Positions 1-7,427 are shown, counted from the stretch's first letter. The stretch: DNA of 16,752 nucleotides from Bacteroidota bacterium (GCA_002401055.1 NVRZ01000043.1:1-16752); one strand, 5' to 3'. Notes: generated by a model not told the origin, from the letters alone. Translations and numbers: made by a program.

Positions 1-48
1 GTTGCCTCTGGCATTTTCTTCATCATCAACAATAAGTGCTTTTATCAT
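1..48 (-). CDS. LytTR-type response regulator, N-terminal fragment (runs off left edge)
   Basis: Only the first 16 codons are in the window, read from the ATG at 48-46 to base 1. They encode MIKALIVDDEENARGN. This is the typical opening of a CheY-like receiver domain: a hydrophobic first beta strand (KALIV) followed by the acidic pair D9-D10 that binds Mg2+ at the phosphorylation site. The DDEE-AR pattern is the one common in Bacteroidota LytTR response regulators, and it closely resembles the start of the complete regulator at 3787-4569 (IIVDDEEFAREN). The gene lies 24 nt after the Asp-rich lipoprotein on the same strand, so it is probably the last visible member of the sensor-kinase operon. 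The output domain is out of view. LytTR is inferred from the N-terminal similarity and the neighbouring kinase type. Confidence 0.8.
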   Translation of the reverse strand, partial: MIKALIVDDEENARGN

Positions 49-72
49 GGCTGAAATATTATTATCAGGTTA

Positions 73-576
73 TCAATTTCCACCGCTGCTAGCGCCTTCT
101 CCGTCACTATCAACTTCTCCCTCGTCTTTGTGGTTACTTAAGTCATCATCACCATCGTCGTCACCATCTTTGTCAGTTATCGGACTTGTATCACCATCAT
201 CATCACGATCATCATCTCCTTCTCCATCCTTATCCGTTATGGGATTGGTATCCCCGTCGTCGTCCCCATCACCATCACCGTCTTCATCACCGTCACGATC
301 AGTAATGGAGTCATCTTCATCATCATTGCCATCACCGTCATCGGAGTGACACCTTGAACCCCCATCTCGACTTCCGTTCCCCTGCTCATGTGAAGATGAA
401 CTAGGCTCGGGTGAAGTATTAGAAGATTTAACCGCTCCCCTTTCATCCTGAAGGATGGAGTTTGGTTCAATGAGTTTGTCTTTTTTGCAACCGTTTATTG
501 TTATTATGCCAAGGGCAAGAATTAACAATCCGATTAGCTTAAGACTTGCGATTCTTCCTTTCTTTTTTGTTTTCAT
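73..576 (-). CDS. Asp-rich repeat lipoprotein
   Basis: A 167-residue protein not recognised as a named family. It has a basic N-terminus, a hydrophobic segment (residues 14-27) and a lipobox-like I-N-G-C with Cys30 as the probable lipidated residue, so it is predicted to be exported and membrane-anchored. A Ser/Pro/Glu-rich linker follows (about 31-75). Residues 77-162 are then extremely rich in Asp and Gly, including three related units that each begin ITD(R/K)DG. Such DxDxDG-like spacing resembles the calcium-binding loops of EF-hand or thrombospondin type-3 repeats, but no complete canonical loop is certain, and calcium binding is an inference. Its start is 2 nt after the kinase stop codon, so the two genes are almost certainly cotranscribed. 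A plausible role is a cell-surface accessory of the kinase, or a target placed in the same operon. Confidence 0.75.
   Translation of the reverse strand: MKTKKKGRIASLKLIGLLILALGIITINGCKKDKLIEPNSILQDERGAVKSSNTSPEPSSSSHEQGNGSRDGGSRCHSDDGDGNDDEDDSITDRDGDEDGDGDGDDDGDTNPITDKDGEGDDDRDDDGDTSPITDKDGDDDGDDDLSNHKDEGEVDSDGEGASSGGN
142..306 (-). repeat. In-frame tandem repeat encoding ITDxDG Asp-rich units
   Basis: Three consecutive coding units are visible on the minus strand: residues 91-112 (306-241), 113-132 (240-181) and a truncated unit 133-145 (180-142). The first two each open with ITD(R/K)DG and end with DGDT(N/S)P, and the third opens the same way. The underlying DNA is a near-microsatellite of GAT/GAC/GGT codons, so copy number could change by slippage or recombination without breaking the frame. 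Confidence 0.75.
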
Positions 577-578
577 AT

Positions 579-3500
579 CTAGTTATAATTAAATGGTAAT
601 GTAATTTCAACTTTTGTTCCAGTGGTAACATTTTGTTCGTCTTTCGTTTCTTCTGGACCACTAATGTTTATTTTCTTTTTGGATATTTTTCTCATCAACT
701 CAATCCGGCTTCTAGTAATTCGCGTGCCCCTAGAAGTGTGGTCTTTTCTTTGGCTCGCTTTTTTTCGTATGCTCGTATCCACGCCAATACCATTGTCCTC
801 AATTTGAAGTTTTAGCTCGTCATTTTCGCCCTTGATAATATTAATTGAAACATTTCCTTTTCTCTCCATTGGCAGTATGCCGTGCCAAATGCTGTTCTCA
901 ACAAAGGGTTGCAGCAACATTGAAGGTATTTTAATAGATGCTGGATCCAAGTTCTTATCTACGTTGATTTCGTAATCGAATTTGTTTTTGAAGCGCATGT
1001 TTTCCAAGGAGAGGTATAGCTCTAATCTTTCAAGCTCATCAGATAAACTGATCAGATTGCTTTGAGCGTCATCCAGATTTTTTCTGATAAGCTTGGCGAA
1101 GTTGGTGAGATAGTTATTTGCAGATCTTTTGTCTTCCTTGTTAATGTAATATTGAATCGAGTTTAAAGCATTAAATATAAAATGCCTGTTCATACTGGCA
1201 TTTAGGGCCTTCTGTTCCAAAATCAACATTTTAGATTTTTGAATAACGCGCTTGGTGAGCATTTTCCTTTTGATAACACGCATTCTTGAGCGGTAGATTA
1301 GAACAGAGATCAATATTGTTGCGATTGACGCAGTTAAATAAAACCACCATGTCATCCAAAAAGGTGGTGAAATAGCAAATCTTAGTGTGGCGGGAACTTC
1401 GTTCCAGTTGTTGTGTTTATTCTTGGCTATTACTTTGAATGTGTAATCGCCAGCGGGAATATTCGAGTACGTTGCCGAACTGGATTTCGAAATTGGAGAC
1501 CAAGTTTTATCAAATCCCTCCAAAATAAATTTATAATCAACCTTATCAGGGTTAGAATGGCTAATGCCAGTAAAATAGAAGGTCAAGTGGTTCTGGTTGT
1601 ATTTAAGTTGCAAGTTTTCTGGAAGACCGGAAGTCACATTGAAATTGCCAGTAAAAGAACTCCAATCAGTATTTTCCAAAAAGAGGCTTACTGCAGAAAT
1701 ATTAATAATGGGCTTAGCATTCTGTGATAAGGTCTTGGTTTTTGATTTGTCATACTTAACAACTCCTTCACTCGTGCAAAACCACAGATTGTTTTGGTGA
1801 TCAAGAAAGCATCCATTTAGGTTGGTCTCAAGACTCTTAATTCCTTCCCAGTTGGTGTAGTGCAACATCTTTTGATCATCACCTTCTTTGGTTTCATCAA
1901 TTGAGATGCTGTAAATTCCATTGTTGGTTCCCGCCCACAGATTTTCTTCACTATCAAAAACCAGAAAATTTATAAAATTTGCTCTGAAGTTTTTCTCTAT
2001 TAGGATAGTCTTGAATTGTCCATTGCTGTAATGGGTTATGCCATTTTTGGTTCCCATCCATAGTCCACCTTTTGAATCTTCAACAATTGTATAAACAGTA
2101 TTGTCCGACAGGCCATCTTCCTCTGTGTGTTTTTTGAATATTGAGCCATCATAACTAATAAGACCGTCTGAAGTTCCAAACCATAAAACACCATCTTTGG
2201 CTTCAATTATTGAGCGCACATTTTTACCATTAAACCCCTGCTCAGCCGAGTAGTTTAAAAAACTACCATCTGCGTAATGAGAAACTCCAGCTGACGTTCC
2301 AATCCAAATCGAAGCATCCTTTGCCTGAATTACCGATGTTACTTTTTTGGAGATTAGCCCATCCTCTGTATTGAGCGTTCTGAATTTATTGTTTTCATAT
2401 ATGCATAATCCGTCAGATGTGCCAAACCAAAGATTGCCGCTCTGATCTTTCATACTGGCCCATACCGTATTATTTCCTATTCCATCCGCAACTGTGAAAG
2501 AGTAAAATTGCGTTCCATCGTATTTGCTGATTCCTTTACCATATGTTGAGAACCAAAGATTGTTGTCGTTGTCTTCAACGATTGACATGACGAGGTCGCT
2601 CAACAATCCATCTTTTTCCGTGTAGCCAACGAACGACTCCCCTGTAAAATTGAGAATACCTTTTCCATCTGTACCCATCCAAATGTTTCCTTCTCTATCC
2701 TCAAATAGGCACTTTATGTTATCAGAAGGCATTCCCTGTGCAGATGTGAGATTTGATATTTCTACATCTTTCGATTTGAAGTTAGAGGTACTTGTGAGCT
2801 TGCTGACTCCATTTTTAGAGGCTACCCAAAGGTTGCCATTGTTATCGATTATTACTGATCGCGCCCAATCACTTATCAGTCCATCTGCCATTCCAATTTG
2901 CAGTATTACTACTTGATCGTCTTTAGCTGGGTCAACCCGATAATTTAATATCCCTTTCCCATAAGTACTTATCCAAATTGAACCTGATGGATCCAAGACC
3001 AGATCGCTGATATTTGGCGCATTAAACCCATGGATATCAACTGTACTCCAATCTCCATCTTTAAAAATTGAGAGCCCTTTTCTGGTGGCGGCTAATAAAT
3101 TGCCTTCTTGATCGATTAACAAAGCGCGCACCTTATTGCTCATTAACCCCTGATCTGTACCGAAATAATCCATTCGCAATTCTTCAGGATTATCAGACGA
3201 ATAGTTTAACCTGCAAATTCCCCCTCCAGACATTCCCAACCAGAGGTTTCCTGATCTATCTTCTGTAATACACACTACATTAAATCCTGCATGCTTTTCA
3301 TCAAGGGGAACATTCGTAAAAGTTCTTCCATCATATTTAATAGCTCCACCTAATGTGCCAATCCAAAGGCTTCCATCTCTGGTTTGAGTAATACAGTTGA
3401 TCTGATTATCAAGCAATCCATCAGAAGAAGAGTAGCTGATAAATTCTTTTCCGTCAAAGCGGCTTATTCCACCTAACGTGGCAATCCATAAGTATCCTTT

Positions 3501-3632
3501 GTTATCCTGTACAATGTCCTCTACCTGCGATTGTGCCAATCCAGCCTTAATAGAATAATTGATGAAATTATATTGTTGGGCTACAAGTAGCGTAGGAATT
3601 GAAAATAATATGTAAAGCAGGAGTTTTCTCAT
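579..3632 (-). CDS. Two-component sensor histidine kinase with periplasmic two-component-regulator propeller
   Basis: A 1017-residue membrane sensor kinase. A signal peptide (residues 1-19, ending VAQ) is followed by a long periplasmic region with about 14 repeats of the pattern (N/S)LW(I/F/M)GT, roughly every 41-46 residues from 48 to 620. This fits two seven-bladed beta-propellers of the two-component-regulator type. A Y_Y_Y Ig-like domain (about 685-755) and one transmembrane helix (about 758-780) come next. The cytoplasmic part is of the LytS/His_kinase class: phospho-acceptor H817 in NRHFIFNALNSIQ, the N box LQPFVENSIWHG with N913, a DNGIG box at 947-951 and a G-rich box near 968. No receiver or DNA-binding domain is fused, so it is a classical kinase and not a hybrid (HTCS) protein. 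The partner is probably the LytTR regulator encoded 154 nt upstream, and a second regulator begins downstream. The ligand is unknown; in related hybrid sensors the propellers sense glycans. Confidence 0.93.
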   Translation of the reverse strand: MRKLLLYILFSIPTLLVAQQYNFINYSIKAGLAQSQVEDIVQDNKGYLWIATLGGISRFDGKEFISYSSSDGLLDNQINCITQTRDGSLWIGTLGGAIKYDGRTFTNVPLDEKHAGFNVVCITEDRSGNLWLGMSGGGICRLNYSSDNPEELRMDYFGTDQGLMSNKVRALLIDQEGNLLAATRKGLSIFKDGDWSTVDIHGFNAPNISDLVLDPSGSIWISTYGKGILNYRVDPAKDDQVVILQIGMADGLISDWARSVIIDNNGNLWVASKNGVSKLTSTSNFKSKDVEISNLTSAQGMPSDNIKCLFEDREGNIWMGTDGKGILNFTGESFVGYTEKDGLLSDLVMSIVEDNDNNLWFSTYGKGISKYDGTQFYSFTVADGIGNNTVWASMKDQSGNLWFGTSDGLCIYENNKFRTLNTEDGLISKKVTSVIQAKDASIWIGTSAGVSHYADGSFLNYSAEQGFNGKNVRSIIEAKDGVLWFGTSDGLISYDGSIFKKHTEEDGLSDNTVYTIVEDSKGGLWMGTKNGITHYSNGQFKTILIEKNFRANFINFLVFDSEENLWAGTNNGIYSISIDETKEGDDQKMLHYTNWEGIKSLETNLNGCFLDHQNNLWFCTSEGVVKYDKSKTKTLSQNAKPIINISAVSLFLENTDWSSFTGNFNVTSGLPENLQLKYNQNHLTFYFTGISHSNPDKVDYKFILEGFDKTWSPISKSSSATYSNIPAGDYTFKVIAKNKHNNWNEVPATLRFAISPPFWMTWWFYLTASIATILISVLIYRSRMRVIKRKMLTKRVIQKSKMLILEQKALNASMNRHFIFNALNSIQYYINKEDKRSANNYLTNFAKLIRKNLDDAQSNLISLSDELERLELYLSLENMRFKNKFDYEINVDKNLDPASIKIPSMLLQPFVENSIWHGILPMERKGNVSINIIKGENDELKLQIEDNGIGVDTSIRKKASQRKDHTSRGTRITRSRIELMRKISKKKINISGPEETKDEQNVTTGTKVEITLPFNYN

Positions 3633-3770
3633 CTAAATATTCACACTGAACTGATGTTTCAGATATATTTTACTTAAAATAACTAAAAATGTTACACTGT
3701 TCAGCCTCTCGTTGACTGAAAAGGGATTATGAGCTATTAAACGGTAATAATCACTTATTCTGTGAAAAGC

Positions 3771-3791
3771 GGTTAACCTGATATAATCAGG
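3771..3791. other. Adjacent dyad symmetries after the response-regulator stop codon
   Basis: A perfect 6-bp inverted repeat with a 3-nt loop (CCTGAT-ATA-ATCAGG, 3777-3791) spans the response-regulator stop codon at 3787-3789. It shares two bases with a second perfect palindrome, GGTTAACC (3771-3778). The pair lies at the start of the only long intra-operon gap. No T-run follows on either strand, so it is not a standard rho-independent terminator. It could be an operator or an mRNA hairpin that tunes kinase expression relative to the regulator. Confidence 0.4.
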
Positions 3792-4569
3792 CCAAATTGG
3801 AAACTTGTCGCTTAAATTGATCCAGTTTGGACCTTGAAATAGGAATTTTCTCTCCATTCTTTAAAACGGCAAAGTAGCCGTCTTCACTTAGGAACTCTTG
3901 GACTTCGTAAAGATTAATAAGATGTGACTTGTGAATTCTACAGAACATTGATTCGTTCAGGATAGACTCATAAATTTTTAAAGTGCGCGTATCAAGATAT
4001 TTGGTGCCATCTTCAAAAAATAGATGGGTACAATTGCCATCAGCTTCTAACCGAATTATTGATTTATCTTCTATGATCTTAAATCCTTTTGAATGGTTGA
4101 TGGTAATTCTGTTTATGGGACGAATTTCTCTGATGGTATCTCCAATAGTTTGTATAGACCGCGTGTACTCATTGTAGCCTGTTGGGTCATGTTTTGCTAC
4201 TTCAACAATGGATTTTACTTTTTCCACAGCATTAATAAGAGCGTCGATATCAATGGGTTTTAGCAAGTAATGAGCTGCGTTTGCTTCGAAAGCTTGAATT
4301 GCATATTCTTTATGCGCTGTTACAAATACAACTTGAAAATTAAACTCGTCCAAGCTCTCGAGTAGCTCAAATCCTTCTGTTCCTGACGGCATACTAATAT
4401 CCAAAAAGACAACATCTGGCCTCTGGGAGCTTATGAGTGCTTTAGCCGTGTTTACAGTACCCGCAACTCCTGTAATATCAACATCCGGGCAATTGTCTTC
4501 CAGTAAAATTTTTATGTTCTCTCTTGCAAATTCTTCGTCATCTACAATGATTGCTGAGAGTTTGGACAT
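3787..4569 (-). CDS. LytTR-family response regulator
   Basis: A 260-residue DNA-binding response regulator. The receiver domain (about 4-120) has the acidic pair D10/D11, phospho-acceptor D57 in VVFLDISMP, T84 in VFVTAH and K104 in LLKPID, which are all the expected switch residues. A linker (about 121-150) leads to a LytTR DNA-binding domain (about 154-256) with the characteristic FCRIHKSHLINL and KIPISRSK segments. It is encoded just upstream of the sensor kinase on the same strand and is its likely partner; His_kinase/LytTR pairing is the norm for this kinase class. It starts 21 nt after the stop of the preceding gene. LytTR proteins bind pairs of short direct repeats, and no such site could be assigned with confidence here. 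Confidence 0.95.
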   Translation of the reverse strand: MSKLSAIIVDDEEFARENIKILLEDNCPDVDITGVAGTVNTAKALISSQRPDVVFLDISMPSGTEGFELLESLDEFNFQVVFVTAHKEYAIQAFEANAAHYLLKPIDIDALINAVEKVKSIVEVAKHDPTGYNEYTRSIQTIGDTIREIRPINRITINHSKGFKIIEDKSIIRLEADGNCTHLFFEDGTKYLDTRTLKIYESILNESMFCRIHKSHLINLYEVQEFLSEDGYFAVLKNGEKIPISRSKLDQFKRQVSNLA

Positions 4570-4590
4570 TTATTGGAATTGATTTGGCTC

Positions 4591-5094
4591 TTAATGTTCG
4601 GGCCGTTTTAAAATAATACTATTAACAACTGCCTGTCTAAGATCAAAATCGAAACTTTCGCTATCGTCTTCAGTTGTCATGTACTCAGATTCAATGGCAT
4701 AGGAGTACGCCATCTCATTTTCGTCAATCGTATCATAGGCAGACTTCGGAACTTCTATGTTCTTTGGCACTTCTCTGGCAAAAGCTTGTTTCTGAGGAGG
4801 TTCAGGAGCTTCTGCTCTTACTACTTCAGGTTCAGGTTCCGGAGCTGCTAGACTAGGCTCTTCTTTATTCGCCTCTTCAATAATATTCCTTAGAATTTCT
4901 TCACGGCTAATTTGTTGTGGCTCATACACCGGTTCTTCTTCAACATATTCACTCTCTTCATAATCTTCGTCAACATAGGCATTTTCATCCTCTGCGTTGG
5001 CTTGCTGAGGTTTTGGTTTTTTCTTTTTAAAAAAGCTGTACAGCAACCAGCCAATACCAATGAGTACGTATAAAAGATCTCCAATGTTGTCCAT
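4591..5094 (-). CDS. Single-pass membrane protein with acidic/proline-rich tail, function unknown
   Basis: A 167-residue protein with a hydrophobic helix at residues 5-22 followed at once by a KKKKPKP stop-transfer cluster, giving N-out/C-in topology. The rest is low complexity: an acidic stretch rich in Glu, Asp and Tyr (about 34-60), a Pro/Glu/Ala-rich stretch (about 80-100), and an ordered-looking C-terminus FDFDLRQAVVNSIILKRPEH (148-167). A short 'F-LR-AVI-S-IL-R' C-terminal motif of this sort recurs in small uncharacterised Bacteroidota proteins, which is recollection rather than a search result. Its start codon overlaps the preceding stop codon by one base (TAATG), indicating translational coupling. 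Position in front of the two-component genes suggests, but does not prove, a link to the same envelope response. Confidence 0.75.
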   Translation of the reverse strand: MDNIGDLLYVLIGIGWLLYSFFKKKKPKPQQANAEDENAYVDEDYEESEYVEEEPVYEPQQISREEILRNIIEEANKEEPSLAAPEPEPEVVRAEAPEPPQKQAFAREVPKNIEVPKSAYDTIDENEMAYSYAIESEYMTTEDDSESFDFDLRQAVVNSIILKRPEH

Positions 5095-5555
5095 TATCTA
5101 TGCTTTTTCTTAAAAAGACGCTTAAAGAAGGGCTCCTTTTTGTTTTCGTTTACTCGATTTGACTTTTTCTTACTCTTCTTCATGCGTTTTCGAACATGCT
5201 TCTCCTGAATTTTGTTGTACTCTTTTATGATGTCCTGTTCAATCTTATCCTTCGCAAAGCGCATCTCCCCTTTAACGCGGCGAATTTTTTGCTCTACCTT
5301 GGCCAATTGTTCCATGTCGCCTGATGCCTCTGCATCTAGCCTCTCTTGGTCCAACAAGGTGAGTTGTTGCTTGTATTTCTTCAAGACCTGTGATGATGCT
5401 TCTACATCATTGGCAAAATTTTCACTACCTGCTCTGGTTTTGTCTCGGGCTTTCTGGTCTTTTTTGTAGGACTTAGAAGGTTGAGAACTAACTCGAATTG
5501 GTGCCACAATAACCAGTATTATTAAAAGTGACAATATTGATTTCAAGGTTTTCAA
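5094..5555 (-). CDS. Exported basic coiled-coil protein, function unknown
   Basis: A 153-residue protein with a signal peptide (residues 1-24; hydrophobic core 7-20, then RVSSQ). Residues 30-120 are charged and heptad-like (for example LDQERLDAEASGDMEQLAKV and KVEQKIRRVKGEMRFAKDKI), suggesting a coiled coil. The C-terminal 35 residues are strongly basic (KKSKKK, FKRLFKKKHR), which could bind nucleic acid, LPS or another acidic surface. It is not recognised as a named family. It is the first gene of the minus-strand signalling operon, and the 64-nt gap to the divergent lipoprotein at 5620 must hold its promoter. No good TAnnTTTG match was found there. Confidence 0.72.
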   Translation of the reverse strand: MKTLKSILSLLIILVIVAPIRVSSQPSKSYKKDQKARDKTRAGSENFANDVEASSQVLKKYKQQLTLLDQERLDAEASGDMEQLAKVEQKIRRVKGEMRFAKDKIEQDIIKEYNKIQEKHVRKRMKKSKKKSNRVNENKKEPFFKRLFKKKHR

Positions 5556-5619
5556 AACAAATAAGCTATAACTTCGTTAATATAAACGTTTGCCGCTGAC
5601 GGTCAACTAAATTGTACAG

Positions 5620-6057
5620 GTGAAGATAATAGGCACTCTCTCAAAAATACTGTTTTTTTCATTAGCTGTTTTACTCCTTTCAACTAGCGGATGTAAGAAA
5701 GACGAGGATGCTGTACCCTCGGTCCAGGTGAATATTTATATCTATACAACTGATGCCGAATTTGCCGATTTAAACGCCGTAGCAGGGTGGATTTATTTAA
5801 CTGGAGGGGCAAAAGGAATTGTTGTATACCGTCTTTCGCAAGATGAATTTATGGCCTATGATAGAAACTGCACCTATCAACCAAGTGAGTCAGATGCAAT
5901 TATTGAGGTGGATCAGACAGGCATTGCAGCAGTTGACAACTCTTGTGGATCCAGATTTCTTCTAACAGATGGGTCCATATTAGAAGGTCCAGCCTCAGAC
6001 ATTTTAAAACGGTATCAAACTACTTTTGACGGTAATCTTTTGAGAATATATAACTAG
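5620..6057 (+). CDS. Lipoprotein with Rieske-like C-terminal domain and degenerate cluster ligands
   Basis: A 145-residue protein. The start is a GTG at 5620, chosen because it gives a good signal peptide ending in the lipobox S-T-S-G-C (Cys25), followed by KKDED. The C-terminal part reads like a Rieske domain: AYDRNCTYQ (79-87), then SCGSRFLLTDGSILEGPASDIL (108-129), YQTTFDGNLLRI (132-143). This matches the Rieske order 'CTH..., CPCHGSxFD, GPA..pL, Y, G..L.I'. The ligands, however, are altered. Of the expected Cys-His and Cys-His pairs, the aligned residues are C84, Y86, D106 and C109. An ordinary [2Fe-2S] cluster is therefore unlikely; C84 and C109 could instead form a disulfide. It stands alone, divergent from the signalling operon and convergent with ahcY. 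Confidence 0.78.
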   Translation: MKIIGTLSKILFFSLAVLLLSTSGCKKDEDAVPSVQVNIYIYTTDAEFADLNAVAGWIYLTGGAKGIVVYRLSQDEFMAYDRNCTYQPSESDAIIEVDQTGIAAVDNSCGSRFLLTDGSILEGPASDILKRYQTTFDGNLLRIYN

Positions 6058-6066
6058 AAATCTAGT
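6053..6066. repeat. Palindrome joining two convergent stop codons
   Basis: ACTAGA-AA-TCTAGT is a perfect 14-bp inverted repeat. It contains the TAG stop of the lipoprotein (6055-6057, plus) and the TAG stop of ahcY (6062-6064, minus). With no T-run and no further intergenic space, it is a weak candidate for a bidirectional 3'-end hairpin. Confidence 0.5.
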
Positions 6067-7381
6067 ATCGGTAGTATTCTGCCTTGTACGGTCCGTCCAC
6101 GGTTACACCAATATAATCAGCTTGTTCCTTTGAAAGTACTTCAAGGTCAACACCAATTTTACTCAAATGCAGTCTTGCAACTTTTTCGTCCAGATGCTTG
6201 GGTAATGTATAGACCTCGTTCTTGTAAGCATCGGTGTTGTTCCAAAGCTCGAGCTGTGCAAGGGTTTGATTCGTGAATGAGTTAGACATTACGAATGAAG
6301 GATGTCCTGTTGCGCATCCCAGATTAACCAAGCGGCCTTCGGCAAGGATAATAATTTCATTTCCATCAACTACATACTTGTCAACTTGAGGCTTGATGGT
6401 GTCTTTAGAATCTCCATAATTATCGTTTAGCCATGCCATATCGATCTCATTATCAAAATGTCCTATGTTGCATACGACAGTTTTGTCGGATAAAGCTTTG
6501 AATATTTCTGCATTGACGATGTCTTTGTTACCAGTTGCGGTAACCAAGATGTTGGCTCTGGGAGCTGCGTCAATCATTTTTCGCACTTCATATCCGTCCA
6601 TAGCAGCTTGTAGTGCACAGATAGGATCAATTTCAGTTACAATAACTCTAACACCAGCTCCACTGAGCGATGCAGCGGATCCTTTTCCTACGTCTCCATA
6701 GCCAGCTACTACAGCAACTTTTCCAGCTAACATTAAATCAGTTGCTCTTCTAATTGCATCTACCAGTGATTCCTTGCAACCATATTTATTGTCAAACTTT
6801 GACTTAGTTACCGAGTCGTTAACATTAATGGCTGGAATTGGTAGCGTGCCTTTGCTCATTCTTTCATACAGTCTATGCACACCAGTGGTAGTTTCTTCAG
6901 ATAGGCCTTTTAAGCCTTCAACTAACTCAGGATATTTATCCAATACCATGTTGGTGAGATCTCCACCATCATCAAGGATTAGGTTTAATGGCTTCTTGTC
7001 TTCACCGAAGAAAATGGTTTGCTCGATGCACCATTCAGATTCTTCTTCGGTCATATCTTTCCAGGCATAAACCGATACACCCGCTGCTTCCATAGCCGCT
7101 GCAGCATGATCCTGCGTTGAGAAAATGTTACATGAAGACCAGGTAACTTCAGCACCGAGTTCTATGAGAGTTTCAATAAGGACAGCCGTTTGAATAGTCA
7201 TGTGAAGACATCCAGCAATTCTAGCTCCCTTTAGAGGTTTGTCGCTGCCGAACTCTTCTCTTAACGACATTAGGCCAGGCATCTCTGCTTCGGCAAGTGT
7301 AATTTCCTTTCGTCCCCATTCTGCTAGAGAGCTATCTTTTACTTTACTCTTTACGTACTGATCCACGGTAGTGTTTTCCAT
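6062..7381 (-). CDS. ahcY: Adenosylhomocysteinase (S-adenosyl-L-homocysteine hydrolase)
   Basis: A 439-residue cytoplasmic enzyme that reversibly hydrolyses S-adenosylhomocysteine to homocysteine and adenosine, using tightly bound NAD+. It keeps the activated-methyl cycle running by removing the inhibitor of methyltransferases. Visible signatures are [16 protein letters not shown] (57-72, H60), LDDGGDLTN (136-144, D138), [12 protein letters not shown] (161-172, E163), VTKSKFDN (191-198, K193 and D197), the NAD-binding loop [11 protein letters not shown] (226-236), and the conserved C-terminus [10 protein letters not shown]. The length is normal for the family. The ATG is preceded by a short leader and a good Bacteroidota promoter (7428-7458). 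The 3' end abuts the convergent lipoprotein gene. Confidence 0.98.
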   Translation of the reverse strand: MENTTVDQYVKSKVKDSSLAEWGRKEITLAEAEMPGLMSLREEFGSDKPLKGARIAGCLHMTIQTAVLIETLIELGAEVTWSSCNIFSTQDHAAAAMEAAGVSVYAWKDMTEEESEWCIEQTIFFGEDKKPLNLILDDGGDLTNMVLDKYPELVEGLKGLSEETTTGVHRLYERMSKGTLPIPAINVNDSVTKSKFDNKYGCKESLVDAIRRATDLMLAGKVAVVAGYGDVGKGSAASLSGAGVRVIVTEIDPICALQAAMDGYEVRKMIDAAPRANILVTATGNKDIVNAEIFKALSDKTVVCNIGHFDNEIDMAWLNDNYGDSKDTIKPQVDKYVVDGNEIIILAEGRLVNLGCATGHPSFVMSNSFTNQTLAQLELWNNTDAYKNEVYTLPKHLDEKVARLHLSKIGVDLEVLSKEQADYIGVTVDGPYKAEYYRY

Positions 7382-7427
7382 TTGGTATATGTTAATTTGT
7401 TTTTACTTGTCCTGTAAATTCGGAGTG

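Noticed and set aside
2..349. Plus-strand Ser/Pro-rich frame opposite the Asp-rich lipoprotein
   Set aside because: It is the complement of GAT/GAC/GGT repeats (giving Ser/Pro codons); the minus-strand frame has a signal peptide, lipobox and operon context.
237..470. Minus-strand Met/Thr/Val-rich frame inside the lipoprotein gene
   Set aside because: A shifted reading of the same triplet-periodic repeat, with no independent start context.
3633..3857. 74-codon minus-strand frame spanning the regulator/kinase gap and ending one base before the kinase ATG
   Set aside because: Its start lies inside the LytTR coding region in another frame, the protein has no recognisable motif or composition of a real gene, and an AT-rich 154-nt gap can remain open by chance.
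5585..5592. AACGTTTG as a -7 box for the Rieske-like lipoprotein gene
   Set aside because: It differs from TAnnTTTG at the first base and has no TTG at 17-23 nt upstream, so it is too weak to call.
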